A stretch of DNA of 64,000 bases, taken from assembly GCF_000282195.1 (NCBI RefSeq), contig NZ_AKJT01000005.1, positions 53,639-117,638 on the forward strand. The letters are read 5' to 3'. This document shows, piece after piece, positions 8,419 through 16,370 of this stretch. The notes beneath the pieces are model-generated. The model was given only the letters and a program-made list of their open reading frames with translations. It did not search any database and was not told the DNA's origin. The position numbers were made by a program, and so were the translations under genes. Every line of letters begins with the position of its first letter. Positions within the stretch are counted from its first letter, which is position 1. This DNA is from Pseudomonas sp. GM18 (GTDB lineage: Bacteria; Pseudomonadota; Gammaproteobacteria; Pseudomonadales; Pseudomonadaceae).

Positions 8419-9630
8419 ATGCCCATTGCCTTGCTGGCGCTGACCCTCAGCGCTTTCGCCATCGGGACGACGGAGTTCGTCATCGTTGGCCTGTTACCCA
8501 CCATCGGCGCCGACCTCGGCGTCAGCCTGCCGTCCGCCGGTCTGCTGGTCAGCCTGTATGCACTCGGGGTGGCCGTCGGCGCGCCGGTGCTGACCGCCCT
8601 CACCGGCAAAGTCCCGCGTAAATTGCTGCTGTTGTCGCTGATGGTGCTGTTCACCCTCGGCAACTTGTTGGCCTGGAAAGCGCCGAGCTATGAGTCGCTG
8701 ATCATTGCGCGGATCGTCACCGGCCTGGCCCACGGGGTGTTTTTCTCGATTGGCTCGATCATCGCCACCAGCCTGGTGCCGAAGGAAAAGGCCGCCAGCG
8801 CGATTGCCATCATGTTCACCGGCCTGACCGTGGCGCTGGTCACCGGCGTGCCACTGGGGACGTTTATCGGTCAGCATTTCGGCTGGCGTGAAACCTTCCT
8901 CGCCGTGTCTGCATTGGGTGTGATCGCCTTCATCGGCAGCCTGCTCTACGTGCCGAAAAACATCGCCCACAGCAAACCGGCTTCGCTGTTGCAGCAATTG
9001 CAGGTACTCAAACAACCGCGCCTGTTGTTGGTGTATGCCATGACGGCGGTCGGCTACGGCGGCTCGTTCATCGCCTTCACCTTTCTGGCGCCGATTCTTC
9101 AGGACATTGCAGGCTTCAGCGCCAGTACCGTCAGCCTGGTGCTGCTGGTGTACGGCATCTCGGTGGCCGTCGGCAACATCTGGGGCGGCAAGCTGGCGGA
9201 CAAACGCGGCCCGATCGGTGCCCTGAAAATCATCTTCGCCCTGCTCGCCGCCGTGCTGTTCGTGCTGACCTTCACCGCCGGCAATCCGTGGCTGGCCCTG
9301 GCCACTGTGTTGGTCTGGGGTTCGGTGGCGTTCGGCAACGTGCCGGGCCTGCAGGTGTATGTGGTGCGTCAGGCCGAACATCACACCCCGCATGCGGTGG
9401 ACGTGGCGTCGGGCCTGAACATTGCGGCGTTCAACCTCGGCATTGCCGGTGGTGCGTGGGGTGGCGGTTTGATCGTAGCGAACATGGGGCTGATCCATAC
9501 CGCGTGGATCGGTGGCCTGGTGGTGTTGGTGGCGCTGGCACTGACAGCCTGGAGTGGTCGTCTTGATCGGTTGGGCCCGGTGTATGCCGAGCCGGCTGAA
9601 GGTTCGACCCGGATCGTTGCCGGGCACTAA
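8419..9630 (+). CDS. MFS transporter, DHA1 family
   Basis: The product is 403 residues with about 12 membrane helices. The N-terminus Ser-Ala-Phe-Ala-Ile-Gly-Thr-Thr-Glu-Phe-Val-Ile-Val-Gly is the diagnostic motif of the AraJ/NepI/YdhP branch of drug:H+ antiporters, and a motif A-like Gly-Lys-Val-Pro-Arg-Lys follows helix 2. The ATG at 8419 is preferred over one 26 codons upstream because it has a GGAG site 8 bases ahead and the first helix begins at once. The likely role is efflux of small molecules across the inner membrane, substrate unknown. A hairpin of the GTGGGAGC type follows the stop and may terminate it. Confidence 0.9.
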   Translation: MPIALLALTLSAFAIGTTEFVIVGLLPTIGADLGVSLPSAGLLVSLYALGVAVGAPVLTALTGKVPRKLLLLSLMVLFTLGNLLAWKAPSYESLIIARIVTGLAHGVFFSIGSIIATSLVPKEKAASAIAIMFTGLTVALVTGVPLGTFIGQHFGWRETFLAVSALGVIAFIGSLLYVPKNIAHSKPASLLQQLQVLKQPRLLLVYAMTAVGYGGSFIAFTFLAPILQDIAGFSASTVSLVLLVYGISVAVGNIWGGKLADKRGPIGALKIIFALLAAVLFVLTFTAGNPWLALATVLVWGSVAFGNVPGLQVYVVRQAEHHTPHAVDVASGLNIAAFNLGIAGGAWGGGLIVANMGLIHTAWIGGLVVLVALALTAWSGRLDRLGPVYAEPAEGSTRIVAGH

Positions 9631-9632
9631 CC

Positions 9633-9660
9633 ACTGTGGGAGCGAGCAGGCTCCCACAGT
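9633..9660. repeat. REP-like hairpin (GTGGGAGC type)
   Basis: ACTGTGGGAG and CTCCCACAGT form a perfect 10-bp stem around an 8-base loop immediately after the MFS stop codon. It is one of the common Pseudomonas REP families and may also stabilise or end the transcript. Confidence 0.8.
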
Positions 9661-9767
9661 TGATCGGTGGTGTTTTGTCGAACGTGTACCGTCCGTAGCC
9701 CCGTCGAAACTTTCTCGCTCGCCTCGCAGTCATCAAAAGACAGGGCTGTCCGAGGATGGGAGGCGAC

Positions 9768-9895
9768 ATGGCGGCGACTCATATCGGCATTTCAGGCTGG
9801 CGCTACACGCCCGTCGCCTGCTTGAGCGCTTCCATCTCGACAAAGACCTTGTCACCGCCCCCGGCGAGCCGGCTGCCGAAGGAGTACTGCCATGA
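9768..9895 (+). pseudogene. Remnant of a DUF72 family gene (internal deletion)
   Basis: An ATG at 9768 with a GGGAGG site just upstream opens a frame starting Met-Ala-Ala-Thr-His-Ile-Gly-Ile-Ser-Gly-Trp-Arg-Tyr. This is the characteristic N-terminus of DUF72 (YecE-like) proteins, which normally run to about 240-300 residues. After Tyr-Thr the similarity stops. In the next frame the sequence reads Ala-Arg-Arg-Leu-Leu-Glu-Arg-Phe and ends at a TGA that overlaps the ATG at 9892, as the end of an upstream operon gene would. The simplest reading is a deletion of the middle of the gene with a frame change. The match was made by eye to the family N-terminus. The C-terminal assignment is weaker. Confidence 0.55.
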
Positions 9896-10689
9896 GCATT
9901 CCCGATCCGGTCGGCACGACGGATGAACAGCAACCCATCATCAGCACCGTGAGTCGCTTCACCGTGCTGACGGTCAACACCCACAAAGGGTTCACCGCGC
10001 TCAATCGACGCTTCATCCTCCCCGAGTTGCGCGACGCGGTGCGCAGTGTGTCCGCCGATGTGGTGTTTTTGCAGGAGGTCCACGGCACCCACGAGCATCA
10101 TCCCCAGCGCTACAACAATTGGCCGGCGATGCCCCAGTACGAATTCCTTGCCGATAGCCTGTGGCCGCAATTCGCCTACGGGCGCAACGCGGTCTACCCG
10201 GCGGGCGATCACGGCAATGCGCTGTTGTCGAAATTCCAGATCGTGCGTCACGACAATCTCGACGTGTCCATCAGCGGCCATGAAAACCGTGGAATCCTGC
10301 ATTGCGTGCTGCGGATGCCCGGCGATGGCCGGGAAGTGCATGCCATTTGCGTCCACCTGGGGCTGCGCGAAAGCCACCGGAGGGCACAACTCAAGCTGCT
10401 GATCCGACGCCTGGAAGAGTTACCGCAGGATGCCCTGGTGGTGGTCGCCGGCGACTTCAACGACTGGCGCCAGCGCGCCGATGCGTTGCTCAAGCCTTGC
10501 GGGTTGCGTGAGGTATTCGCCGAGCGGCATGGCAAACCGGCGCGCAGTTTCCCGGCGCGCTTACCGACGTTACGCCTGGACCGTATTTACGTGCGCAACC
10601 TTAAGGCCAGCCATCCGCAAGTACTGGCGGCACGCCCCTGGTCCCACCTTTCCGACCATGCGCCGCTATCGGTGGAGATCGAGCTATGA
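9892..10689 (+). CDS. ybhP: Endonuclease/exonuclease/phosphatase family protein (YbhP-like)
   Basis: The product is 265 residues with the complete EEP fold signature: Asn-Thr-His-Lys-Gly near 29-33, metal-binding Glu in Leu-Gln-Glu-Val (60-63), catalytic His in Cys-Val-His-Leu-Gly (about 154), Gly-Asp-Phe-Asn-Asp (187-191) and Ser-Asp-His-Ala-Pro-Leu (254-259). It is therefore expected to be an active Mg-dependent phosphodiesterase. The stop overlaps the start of clsB (ATGA). E. coli has the same order ybhP-clsB-ybhN, so a role in phospholipid metabolism is likely. The true substrate, lipid or nucleic acid, is not known. Confidence 0.9.
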   Translation: MSIPDPVGTTDEQQPIISTVSRFTVLTVNTHKGFTALNRRFILPELRDAVRSVSADVVFLQEVHGTHEHHPQRYNNWPAMPQYEFLADSLWPQFAYGRNAVYPAGDHGNALLSKFQIVRHDNLDVSISGHENRGILHCVLRMPGDGREVHAICVHLGLRESHRRAQLKLLIRRLEELPQDALVVVAGDFNDWRQRADALLKPCGLREVFAERHGKPARSFPARLPTLRLDRIYVRNLKASHPQVLAARPWSHLSDHAPLSVEIEL

Positions 10690-11972
10690 GTAGCCCGTCG
10701 ATGGAAAAGGCCACGGTCGAACAGGTCTCCCCACCGCCGCCCGTGCGCGAGCCGGCGGCGACTGACGTCGAATACAACTGGCACGGTAACAACCGGGTCC
10801 AATTGCTCGAAAACGGCGAGGCGTACTTTCCACGGGTGTTTGATGTACTGCGTCAGGCCCAGAGTGAAATCCTGCTGGAGACCTTCATTCTGTTCGAGGA
10901 CAAGGTCGGCAATGAGCTTCAACAGATCCTGATTGAAGCGGCGCAACGCGGCGTACGTATTACCGTCAGTCTCGATGGATTCGGCTGTGGCGAACTGAGT
11001 ACGGCGTTCCTCGTCGCCCTGAGCAATGCAGGTGTGCGCCTGCAAATATTCGATCCCGCTCCGCGTCATCTGGGCATCCGCACCAACTGGTTCCGCCGTC
11101 TGCACCGCAAGATTGTGGTGGTCGACGGCGCGATTGCGTTCCTCGGCGGAATCAATTTTTCCGCCGACCATCTGGCCGACTTCGGCCCCGAGGCCAAACA
11201 GGATTACTCGGTTGAAGTGCAAGGCCCGGCGGTGGCCGATATTCATCATTTCGCCTTGCTGCAAGGCGGTCGCCCGGCCCGGGCCAAATACTGGTGGCAA
11301 CGCCGCCGGCAGCGGCATGCTGAACTGGCGGTCGACGATCATGACGGTCAGGTACGACTGGTGTATCGCGACAACGCAGAACACCCAAAAGATATCGAAG
11401 AGGTGTATTTACAGGTGCTGCGCAGTGCCCGGCGTCGCGTGGTGATCGCCAATGCCTACTTCTTTCCAGGCTATCGGCTGCTGCACGAGATTCGCAATGC
11501 GGCACGCCGGGGGGTCGAGGTGCGCCTGATTCTTCAGGGACAACCGGACCTGCGGGTGGCCAGACTCGCCGCGCGCATGACCTACGACTATCTGCTGCGG
11601 GCCGGGGTGTTGATCTACGAATATTGCGACCGCCCCCTGCATGGCAAAGTCGCCCTGGTCGACGAGGACTGGAGCACTGTTGGCTCAAGCAACCTCGACC
11701 CGCTGAGCCTGTCCCTGAACCTGGAAGCCAACGTGCTGATCCGCGACCGGGCGTTCAACCGCGACCTGTTCGAGCGTCTCGACGAGTTGAGCAGCAATCA
11801 CTGCAAGGTCATGTCCACGGACACGGCGCCTCGCGGGCGGATCTGGCACATGACCATCGGCTTTCTGGTGTTCCACTTCCTGCGGCATTTTCCGGCGTGG
11901 GCCGGCTGGCTGCCGGCGCATAAACCGCGTCTCAAACCCTTCATTCATCCGACCGGGAGCGCCAAGGCATGA
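10686..11972 (+). CDS. clsB: Cardiolipin synthase B (phospholipase D superfamily)
   Basis: The product is 428 residues with two HKD motifs: His140-x-Lys142-x4-Asp147 and His319-x-Lys321-x4-Asp326, each followed by the Gly-Ser/Gly-x-Asn pattern (Gly-Gly-Ile-Asn and Gly-Ser-Ser-Asn). The two motifs together make one active site that joins phosphatidyl groups into cardiolipin. There are no N-terminal membrane helices, unlike ClsA, which matches the ClsB class. The gene overlaps its neighbours by 4 bases on both sides. Pairing with an EEP phosphodiesterase and a YbhN membrane protein repeats the E. coli operon. Confidence 0.93.
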   Translation: MSSPSMEKATVEQVSPPPPVREPAATDVEYNWHGNNRVQLLENGEAYFPRVFDVLRQAQSEILLETFILFEDKVGNELQQILIEAAQRGVRITVSLDGFGCGELSTAFLVALSNAGVRLQIFDPAPRHLGIRTNWFRRLHRKIVVVDGAIAFLGGINFSADHLADFGPEAKQDYSVEVQGPAVADIHHFALLQGGRPARAKYWWQRRRQRHAELAVDDHDGQVRLVYRDNAEHPKDIEEVYLQVLRSARRRVVIANAYFFPGYRLLHEIRNAARRGVEVRLILQGQPDLRVARLAARMTYDYLLRAGVLIYEYCDRPLHGKVALVDEDWSTVGSSNLDPLSLSLNLEANVLIRDRAFNRDLFERLDELSSNHCKVMSTDTAPRGRIWHMTIGFLVFHFLRHFPAWAGWLPAHKPRLKPFIHPTGSAKA

Positions 11973-12955
11973 GCCATTCCCGAGCGCAGCCTGCCCCGCA
12001 CTCCGACACGCCGGGTAAACACCACTGGCACCGCTGGAAAAGACCGCTGACGATGCTGTTTTTCCTGGCGCTAATCGTTTTGTTCACGATGCTCGCCCAG
12101 CGCATCGAATGGAACGAAGTGTTCGATACCTTGGCTGATTTCAAAGTGCGTACGCTGATCATCGCCTCCGGTGTGACCCTGGCAAGTTTTCTGGTCTATG
12201 CCTGCTTTGACCTGATCGGGCGCACCTATATCCGGCAGAACCTGACCTGGCGACAAATCTTGCCGGTGGGGATCATCAGCTATGCCTTCAACCTCAACCT
12301 GAGCGCTCTGGTCGGCGGCATCGCCATGCGTTATCGGCTTTATTCGCGGCTCGGCGTGAGCAAAGGCAACATCGCGAAGATCCTCGGGCTGAGCCTGGCG
12401 ACCAACTGGCTCGGCTACATGGTGATTGCCGGCACAGTGTTCAGCAGCGGCCTGATGCGAATGCCGCCGGGCTGGAAAGTGAGCAGCAATGCACTGCAAG
12501 ACGTGGGGGTTTTGTTGCTGCTGTCGAGCATGGGATATCTGGCGGCCTGCCGGTATTCCAAGCGCCGGAAATGGTCGGTTCGCGGCGTGGAAATCATTCT
12601 GCCGTCGCTGCGCATGGCAATTCTGCAACTGGCCCTCGGCGCACTGAACTGGTCGCTGATGGCGGCGGTGATCTTCACGTTGCTGCCGAGCAAACTGGAC
12701 TATCCGCTGGTGCTTGGTGTGTTGCTGCTCAGCGCCATTGCCGGGGTCATCACCCATATTCCGGCCGGGCTTGGCGTGTTGGAGACGGTGTTCGTGGCGC
12801 TGCTGCAGCATGAGGTATCGCGGGGCAGCCTGGTGGCGGGGTTGATCGCTTATCGGGCGATCTATTTCATTCTGCCGCTGTTGATCACCGTGGTGATGTA
12901 TCTGGCGGTGGAAGCCAAGGCCAAGTCGTTGCGGATCTCGAAGAAACCTTCTTGA
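11969..12955 (+). CDS. ybhN: YbhN/UPF0104 family membrane protein (lysylphosphatidylglycerol synthase TM-like)
   Basis: The product is 328 residues with a short basic N-terminus rich in His and Lys, then about eight hydrophobic segments. It belongs to the UPF0104 family, which resembles the membrane domain of MprF-type lysyl-phosphatidylglycerol synthases. Family features include Gly-Gly-Ile-Ala-Met-Arg-Tyr-Arg near 112-119 and Gly-Leu-Gly-Val-Leu-Glu-Thr-Val-Phe near 266-274. There is no soluble aminoacyl-transferase domain, so a flippase or lipid-handling role is more plausible than lipid lysylation. It is the last gene of the ybhP-clsB-ybhN unit and overlaps clsB by ATGA. Confidence 0.88.
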   Translation: MSHSRAQPAPHSDTPGKHHWHRWKRPLTMLFFLALIVLFTMLAQRIEWNEVFDTLADFKVRTLIIASGVTLASFLVYACFDLIGRTYIRQNLTWRQILPVGIISYAFNLNLSALVGGIAMRYRLYSRLGVSKGNIAKILGLSLATNWLGYMVIAGTVFSSGLMRMPPGWKVSSNALQDVGVLLLLSSMGYLAACRYSKRRKWSVRGVEIILPSLRMAILQLALGALNWSLMAAVIFTLLPSKLDYPLVLGVLLLSAIAGVITHIPAGLGVLETVFVALLQHEVSRGSLVAGLIAYRAIYFILPLLITVVMYLAVEAKAKSLRISKKPS

Positions 12956-13025
12956 GAATGATGGTGCGGCGGATGCCGCCATCGCGAGCAGGCCAGCTCC
13001 CACATTTTGATCTGGTGTGCTCTGG

Positions 13026-14021
13026 CTACCGGGCCACAACCGCTGGCGGCGTCACGCCAAACCGCGTCCGGTAATCACTCGGCGCCAGCCCGGTAATCTT
13101 TTTGAACGTCGCCCGAAACGCACTCGGGTCTTGATAGCCCACGGTCCAGGCAATGTGATCAATGGTGCCGTTGGTGAACTCGAGCATTTCCCGCGCCTTG
13201 CCGACGCGCAGGTGCTGGCAGTACTCGGTGGGTTTCAACCCGGTCGCCGCGCGGAATCGCCGCAGGAAGGTGCGCTCTTCCAGCCCCGCCCGTTCGGCCA
13301 TCGTCGCCAGCGAGACATCGATCGCCCCGGTGCTTTGCAGCCAATGCTGGACCTTGAGAATCGAGGCATCGCCATGGCTGAGAATCGGTGAAAAATTACT
13401 GCCGCACTCGCTCGCGCTGTCGCTGTGCTCCACCACCAGAAACCGTGCCGTGCCGGTGGCAATGCTCGGCCCCAGCAGGCGGTTCACCAGCCGTAACCCC
13501 AGCTCTGACCAGGCCATCAGCCCGGCCGTGGTAATCAGGTCACCGTCATCGACGATGGGCGTGTCAGCCTTGAGCTTGATCGCCGGGTAACGCTCGGCGA
13601 AGGCTTTGGCCGAGGTCCAATGAGTGGTGGCGCTACGGCCGTCGAGCAGGCCGCTCTCAGCCAACAGGATCGAACCCACGCAAACCCCGCCCAACGTCGC
13701 GCCGTTGGCGTGTTGCTGACGAATCCAGCGGATCAGCCCTTGCGGTGCCTGGCCCTCGGAAAAGCCGCCAATCGACGGCGGGATCAACACCGCGACCAAC
13801 GCACCGGCCGGACCGGGTTGACTGTCGTAGACCCGTTCTGGCGCCTGATCGCCCTCGACCCGCCAATGACTGACCCGCAGCAACGGCAACTGCGCCGTCT
13901 GATGCTCGGCGGCAATCCGGTTGGCCACGCCGAACAGATCCGTCAGCCCATGCACCGCCGCCATTTGCGCGCCGGGATAGATCAGCACGCCCAATTCGAC
14001 GACTGCCCTTTCTACGCCCAT
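13026..14021 (-). CDS. GlxA-family AraC-type transcriptional regulator
   Basis: The product is about 331 residues. The N-terminal half is a DJ-1/PfpI amidotransferase-like domain (Leu-Gly-Val-Leu-Ile-Tyr-Pro-Gly-Ala-Gln, and Gly-Val-Cys-Val-Gly-Ser near the nucleophile elbow). The C-terminal ~100 residues are an AraC double helix-turn-helix with Pro-Thr-Glu-Tyr-Cys-Gln-His-Leu-Arg and Gly-Tyr-Gln-Asp-Pro-Ser-Ala-Phe-Arg. The start at 14021 is chosen for its AGGGGG ribosome site, since an extension to 14075 lacks one. It is divergent from the isochorismatase-family hydrolase gene 101 bases away and is the likely regulator of that gene. Confidence 0.9.
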   Translation of the reverse strand: MGVERAVVELGVLIYPGAQMAAVHGLTDLFGVANRIAAEHQTAQLPLLRVSHWRVEGDQAPERVYDSQPGPAGALVAVLIPPSIGGFSEGQAPQGLIRWIRQQHANGATLGGVCVGSILLAESGLLDGRSATTHWTSAKAFAERYPAIKLKADTPIVDDGDLITTAGLMAWSELGLRLVNRLLGPSIATGTARFLVVEHSDSASECGSNFSPILSHGDASILKVQHWLQSTGAIDVSLATMAERAGLEERTFLRRFRAATGLKPTEYCQHLRVGKAREMLEFTNGTIDHIAWTVGYQDPSAFRATFKKITGLAPSDYRTRFGVTPPAVVAR

Positions 14022-14122
14022 TGTCAGTTTTCCCCCTTCTATTGTCGGTGCGGCCAATCCTCGGACGGCCTGCAAAACCTAATACTTGAATCACACCCAA
14101 CAAGCACTTCGAGGAAACACTC

Positions 14123-14671
14123 ATGGCCAAGCAAGCACTCATCGTAGTCGATATCCAGAACGACTACTTCCCCCAAGGCAAGTGGCCTTTGGCAGGCGCC
14201 GATGCCGCCGCAGACAACGCTGCACGGCTGATCCAGGCCTTTCGCGAGGCCGGTGACGCGGTGGTACACATCCGCCACGAATTCACCTCCGACGCCGCAC
14301 CGTTCTTCACCCCGGGCTCCGACGGCGCGAAGCTGCACCCCAAAGTCCTGAACCGCGCCGATGAACCGGTGGTGCTCAAGCACTTCGTCAACTCGTTCCG
14401 CGAAACCGAACTCAAGGACATCCTCGACCAGCAAGGCATCGAGCACCTGGTGGTGGTCGGCAGCATGAGCCACATGTGCATCGACGGCGTCACTCGTGCC
14501 GCAGCGGACTTCGGCTACACGGTCACGGTGATCCATGACGCCTGTGCCACCCTTGATCTGGAGTTCAACGGCGTCACCGTCCCGGCCGCCCACGTTCACG
14601 CTGCCTTCATGTCGGCCTTGGGTTTTGCCTATGCAAGCGTGGTGTCCACCGACGACTTTCTGGCTGGTTAG
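14123..14671 (+). CDS. Isochorismatase-family cysteine hydrolase
   Basis: The product is 182 residues with the complete catalytic triad of the family: Asp10 in Val-Val-Asp-Ile-Gln-Asn-Asp, Lys86 in Val-Leu-Lys-His-Phe, and Cys119 in Met-Ser-His-Met-Cys-Ile-Asp. The cis-peptide context Gly-Ser-Met-Ser-His before the Cys is conserved. Family members hydrolyse amides or enol ethers (nicotinamide, biuret, N-carbamoyl compounds). The exact substrate is not readable. AGGAAA precedes the ATG by about 8 bases. Its divergent GlxA-type neighbour suggests induction by the substrate or a related amide. Confidence 0.9.
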   Translation: MAKQALIVVDIQNDYFPQGKWPLAGADAAADNAARLIQAFREAGDAVVHIRHEFTSDAAPFFTPGSDGAKLHPKVLNRADEPVVLKHFVNSFRETELKDILDQQGIEHLVVVGSMSHMCIDGVTRAAADFGYTVTVIHDACATLDLEFNGVTVPAAHVHAAFMSALGFAYASVVSTDDFLAG

Positions 14672-14682
14672 ATGAGAAGCGG

Positions 14683-14716
14683 GCTCCCACAGGATTGCGC
14701 TTAACTGACTGGCATT
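14683..14716. repeat. Left copy of a ~35-bp direct repeat with REP core
   Basis: The sequence beginning GCTCCCACAGGATTGCGCTT and ending CTGACTGGCATT recurs at 16297-16331 with one indel and three substitutions. This copy lies between the hydrolase gene and the promoter of the DUF2170 gene, and the other copy lies just after the PspA-like gene. Confidence 0.7.
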
Positions 14717-14763
14717 GCACAACAGGCCTTCTTTTCATACACCTGCGCAACCGTCGAAAAAAT

Positions 14764-14821
14764 CTCACGCGTGAGCTATTGAGATCCGCAAAAATTGCCT
14801 GTAGTGTTTCTCACGCGTGAG
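14764..14821 (+). promoter_or_regulatory. Promoter bracketed by two identical 12-bp palindromes
   Basis: CTCACGCGTGAG occurs at 14764-14775 and again at 14810-14821, each a perfect palindrome with a central CG, 46 bases apart. Between them lies a plausible sigma-70 promoter, TTGAGA (14779-14784), 17 bases, TAGTGT (14802-14807). The first palindrome ends just upstream of the -35 box and the second covers the expected transcription start. That is the arrangement expected for a repressor gripping both sides of the polymerase site. The DUF2170 start codon is 24 bases past the second copy. Confidence 0.7.
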
Positions 14822-14845
14822 TTTTTTCACAACGGGATCAGCACC

Positions 14846-15535
14846 ATGAAAAGCAGCTCTCCATCAGATCCGCCTACCGGGTCTGTTACCGATTCAGCGA
14901 GCCGCAAGGGAGAGCGCTCGAAACCCTCCGCGAAAAAACCATCGAGCTTTTACATGAAGCAGATGCGCGCGGGCCTGGGTGCCGCCGGCTATGTGAAACA
15001 CGAGACTTGGGTGCTTCCCGAAAATCGAAGCCTGCTCAAGCAAATGGAGAAACAGCTACGCCAACCGATTCTGGCTGGCTCATTCATGTCGGAGAATTAC
15101 ATGAGCGCAGGTAATAACTGGAACATCGATCGCCTCTACAGCGCCCTTCAGGCCCTCGACGAAGTGGTTGCGAACGAAATCACCCTCTCCCTCGTTCAAG
15201 GCTCCGAGTCCAGCATCAAGCTGGAAATGAACGATTTCGGTGGCTTGCCAATTTACATCGCGGTGGTGGGCGATCAGATCATCGTGGATACGGTCCTGGT
15301 CGATGTCGAGTCGATCAACGACATCCCGGCATTCAACGATGCCGTTCTGCGCAGCCGGGAAATGTTCCCGTTGTCCTCGATCGGTATCGAGTCCATGCCC
15401 AACGGGCAGATCGTTTACAACATGTTCGGCGCGCTGAGCTCCGACTCCAGCCTGACCAACGTCGTAACCGAGATCAAAACCCTCGTCGACAACGTCCAGC
15501 GCGCCAGCGAAGCCTTTGAACGCTTCTTCAATTAA
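14846..15535 (+). CDS. yjfI: DUF2170 family protein (YjfI-like) with N-terminal extension
   Basis: The product is 229 residues, while E. coli YjfI is near 130. Residues about 90-229 form the DUF2170 domain, recognised by Gly-Leu-Pro-Ile-Tyr-Ile-Ala-Val (133-140), Phe-Asn-Asp-Ala-Val-Leu-Arg-Ser-Arg (163-171) and Phe-Gly-Ala-Leu-Ser-Ser (194-199). Residues 1-33 are a Ser/Pro/Lys-rich disordered tail. Residues 35-75 contain a predicted strand Glu-Thr-Trp-Val-Leu-Pro followed by a basic helix, a pattern seen in small ribbon-helix-helix proteins. The function of DUF2170 is unknown. It is the first gene of the operon, right after the twin-palindrome promoter, and 24 bases before the PspA-like gene. 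GGGA lies upstream of the ATG. Confidence 0.85.
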   Translation: MKSSSPSDPPTGSVTDSASRKGERSKPSAKKPSSFYMKQMRAGLGAAGYVKHETWVLPENRSLLKQMEKQLRQPILAGSFMSENYMSAGNNWNIDRLYSALQALDEVVANEITLSLVQGSESSIKLEMNDFGGLPIYIAVVGDQIIVDTVLVDVESINDIPAFNDAVLRSREMFPLSSIGIESMPNGQIVYNMFGALSSDSSLTNVVTEIKTLVDNVQRASEAFERFFN

Positions 15536-15559
15536 TTATTCGGGAACAGGATATATCCA

Positions 15560-16258
15560 ATGACTCAGTCCATCTGGAGCAAATTGTTCACCGCGCTGCG
15601 TGGCGGTGCCAACGAAGTCGGCGAATCGATCGTCGACCAACAGGCCCTGCGCATCCTCGACCAGGAAATTCGCGATGCTGACAGCGCGCTGGCCAACGCC
15701 AAGCGTGAGCTGGTCACCATCATGGCCAAGCACAAACTGTCGGCTGACCGCGTCAGCGAGTACAACGCCAAGATCAAGGACCTGGAATCCAAGGCCCTGG
15801 CAGCCATCCAGGCCAACCGCGAAGACCTGGCACTGGAAGTGGCCGAAGCCATTTCGACCCTGACCAATGAACTGGATGTCGAGCAAAAACAGGCCACCGA
15901 ATTCGGTGGTTATGCTGACAACATGCGCAAAGACATCACCAAGGCCGAAAACCGCATCAAAAGCCTGCGCCAGCAAGTGGACATGGCCAAGGCTCGTGAA
16001 AGCGTACAGAAAGCCCAGGTCAGCGCTTCAATCGCCAGTGGCGGCGCCAACGGCAAGCTGGAAACCGCCGTCGGTACACTGAACCGCCTGCAGGCCAAGC
16101 AGCAGCAACGCGCCGCTGAACTGCAAGCCCAGGACGAACTGGCCGATGCTTCGACCGGCACCGACCTGGAACGCAAACTGCGCGAAGCCGGCATCACGCC
16201 GGACGAAGGCAGCGCCAATGCGATCCTGGAACGCCTGAAGAAAAAATCGGCCGAGTAA
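15560..16258 (+). CDS. yjfJ: PspA/IM30 family protein (YjfJ-like)
   Basis: The product is 232 residues and is almost entirely alpha-helical. Long heptad stretches from about 25 to 190 (Ala/Leu/Lys/Glu rich) form the coiled-coil hairpin of PspA/Vipp1 proteins. The N-terminus Ser-Ile-Trp-Ser-Lys-Leu-Phe-Thr-Ala-Leu-Arg-Gly gives the short amphipathic helix that binds stressed membranes. The family assembles ESCRT-III-like rods and rings on the inner membrane. Unlike the classical pspABC locus, no pspF, pspB or pspC is nearby; its partners are the DUF2170, DUF2491, DUF350, DUF1190 and ATP-grasp genes, as in E. coli yjfIJKLMC. A REP hairpin follows the stop and may reduce expression of the distal genes. 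Confidence 0.93.
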   Translation: MTQSIWSKLFTALRGGANEVGESIVDQQALRILDQEIRDADSALANAKRELVTIMAKHKLSADRVSEYNAKIKDLESKALAAIQANREDLALEVAEAISTLTNELDVEQKQATEFGGYADNMRKDITKAENRIKSLRQQVDMAKARESVQKAQVSASIASGGANGKLETAVGTLNRLQAKQQQRAAELQAQDELADASTGTDLERKLREAGITPDEGSANAILERLKKKSAE

Positions 16259-16277
16259 TTCTCCAAGCTGTGGAACC

Positions 16278-16331
16278 TGTGGGAGCGGGCCTGCTCGCTC
16301 CCACATGGATTGCGCTTGGCTGACAGGCATT
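16278..16331. repeat. REP hairpin plus right copy of the ~35-bp direct repeat
   Basis: TGTGGGAGCG (16278-16287) and CGCTCCCACA (16296-16305) form a perfect 10-bp stem with an 8-base loop. The right half continues into a sequence (16297-16331) that is nearly identical to 14683-14716. It sits inside the operon between the PspA-like and rhomboid genes and could act as an RNA stabiliser or partial terminator. Confidence 0.75.
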
Positions 16332-16370
16332 AATTGATCACCCTTCTTTACTGCCGAATCGAGGTCAAGG

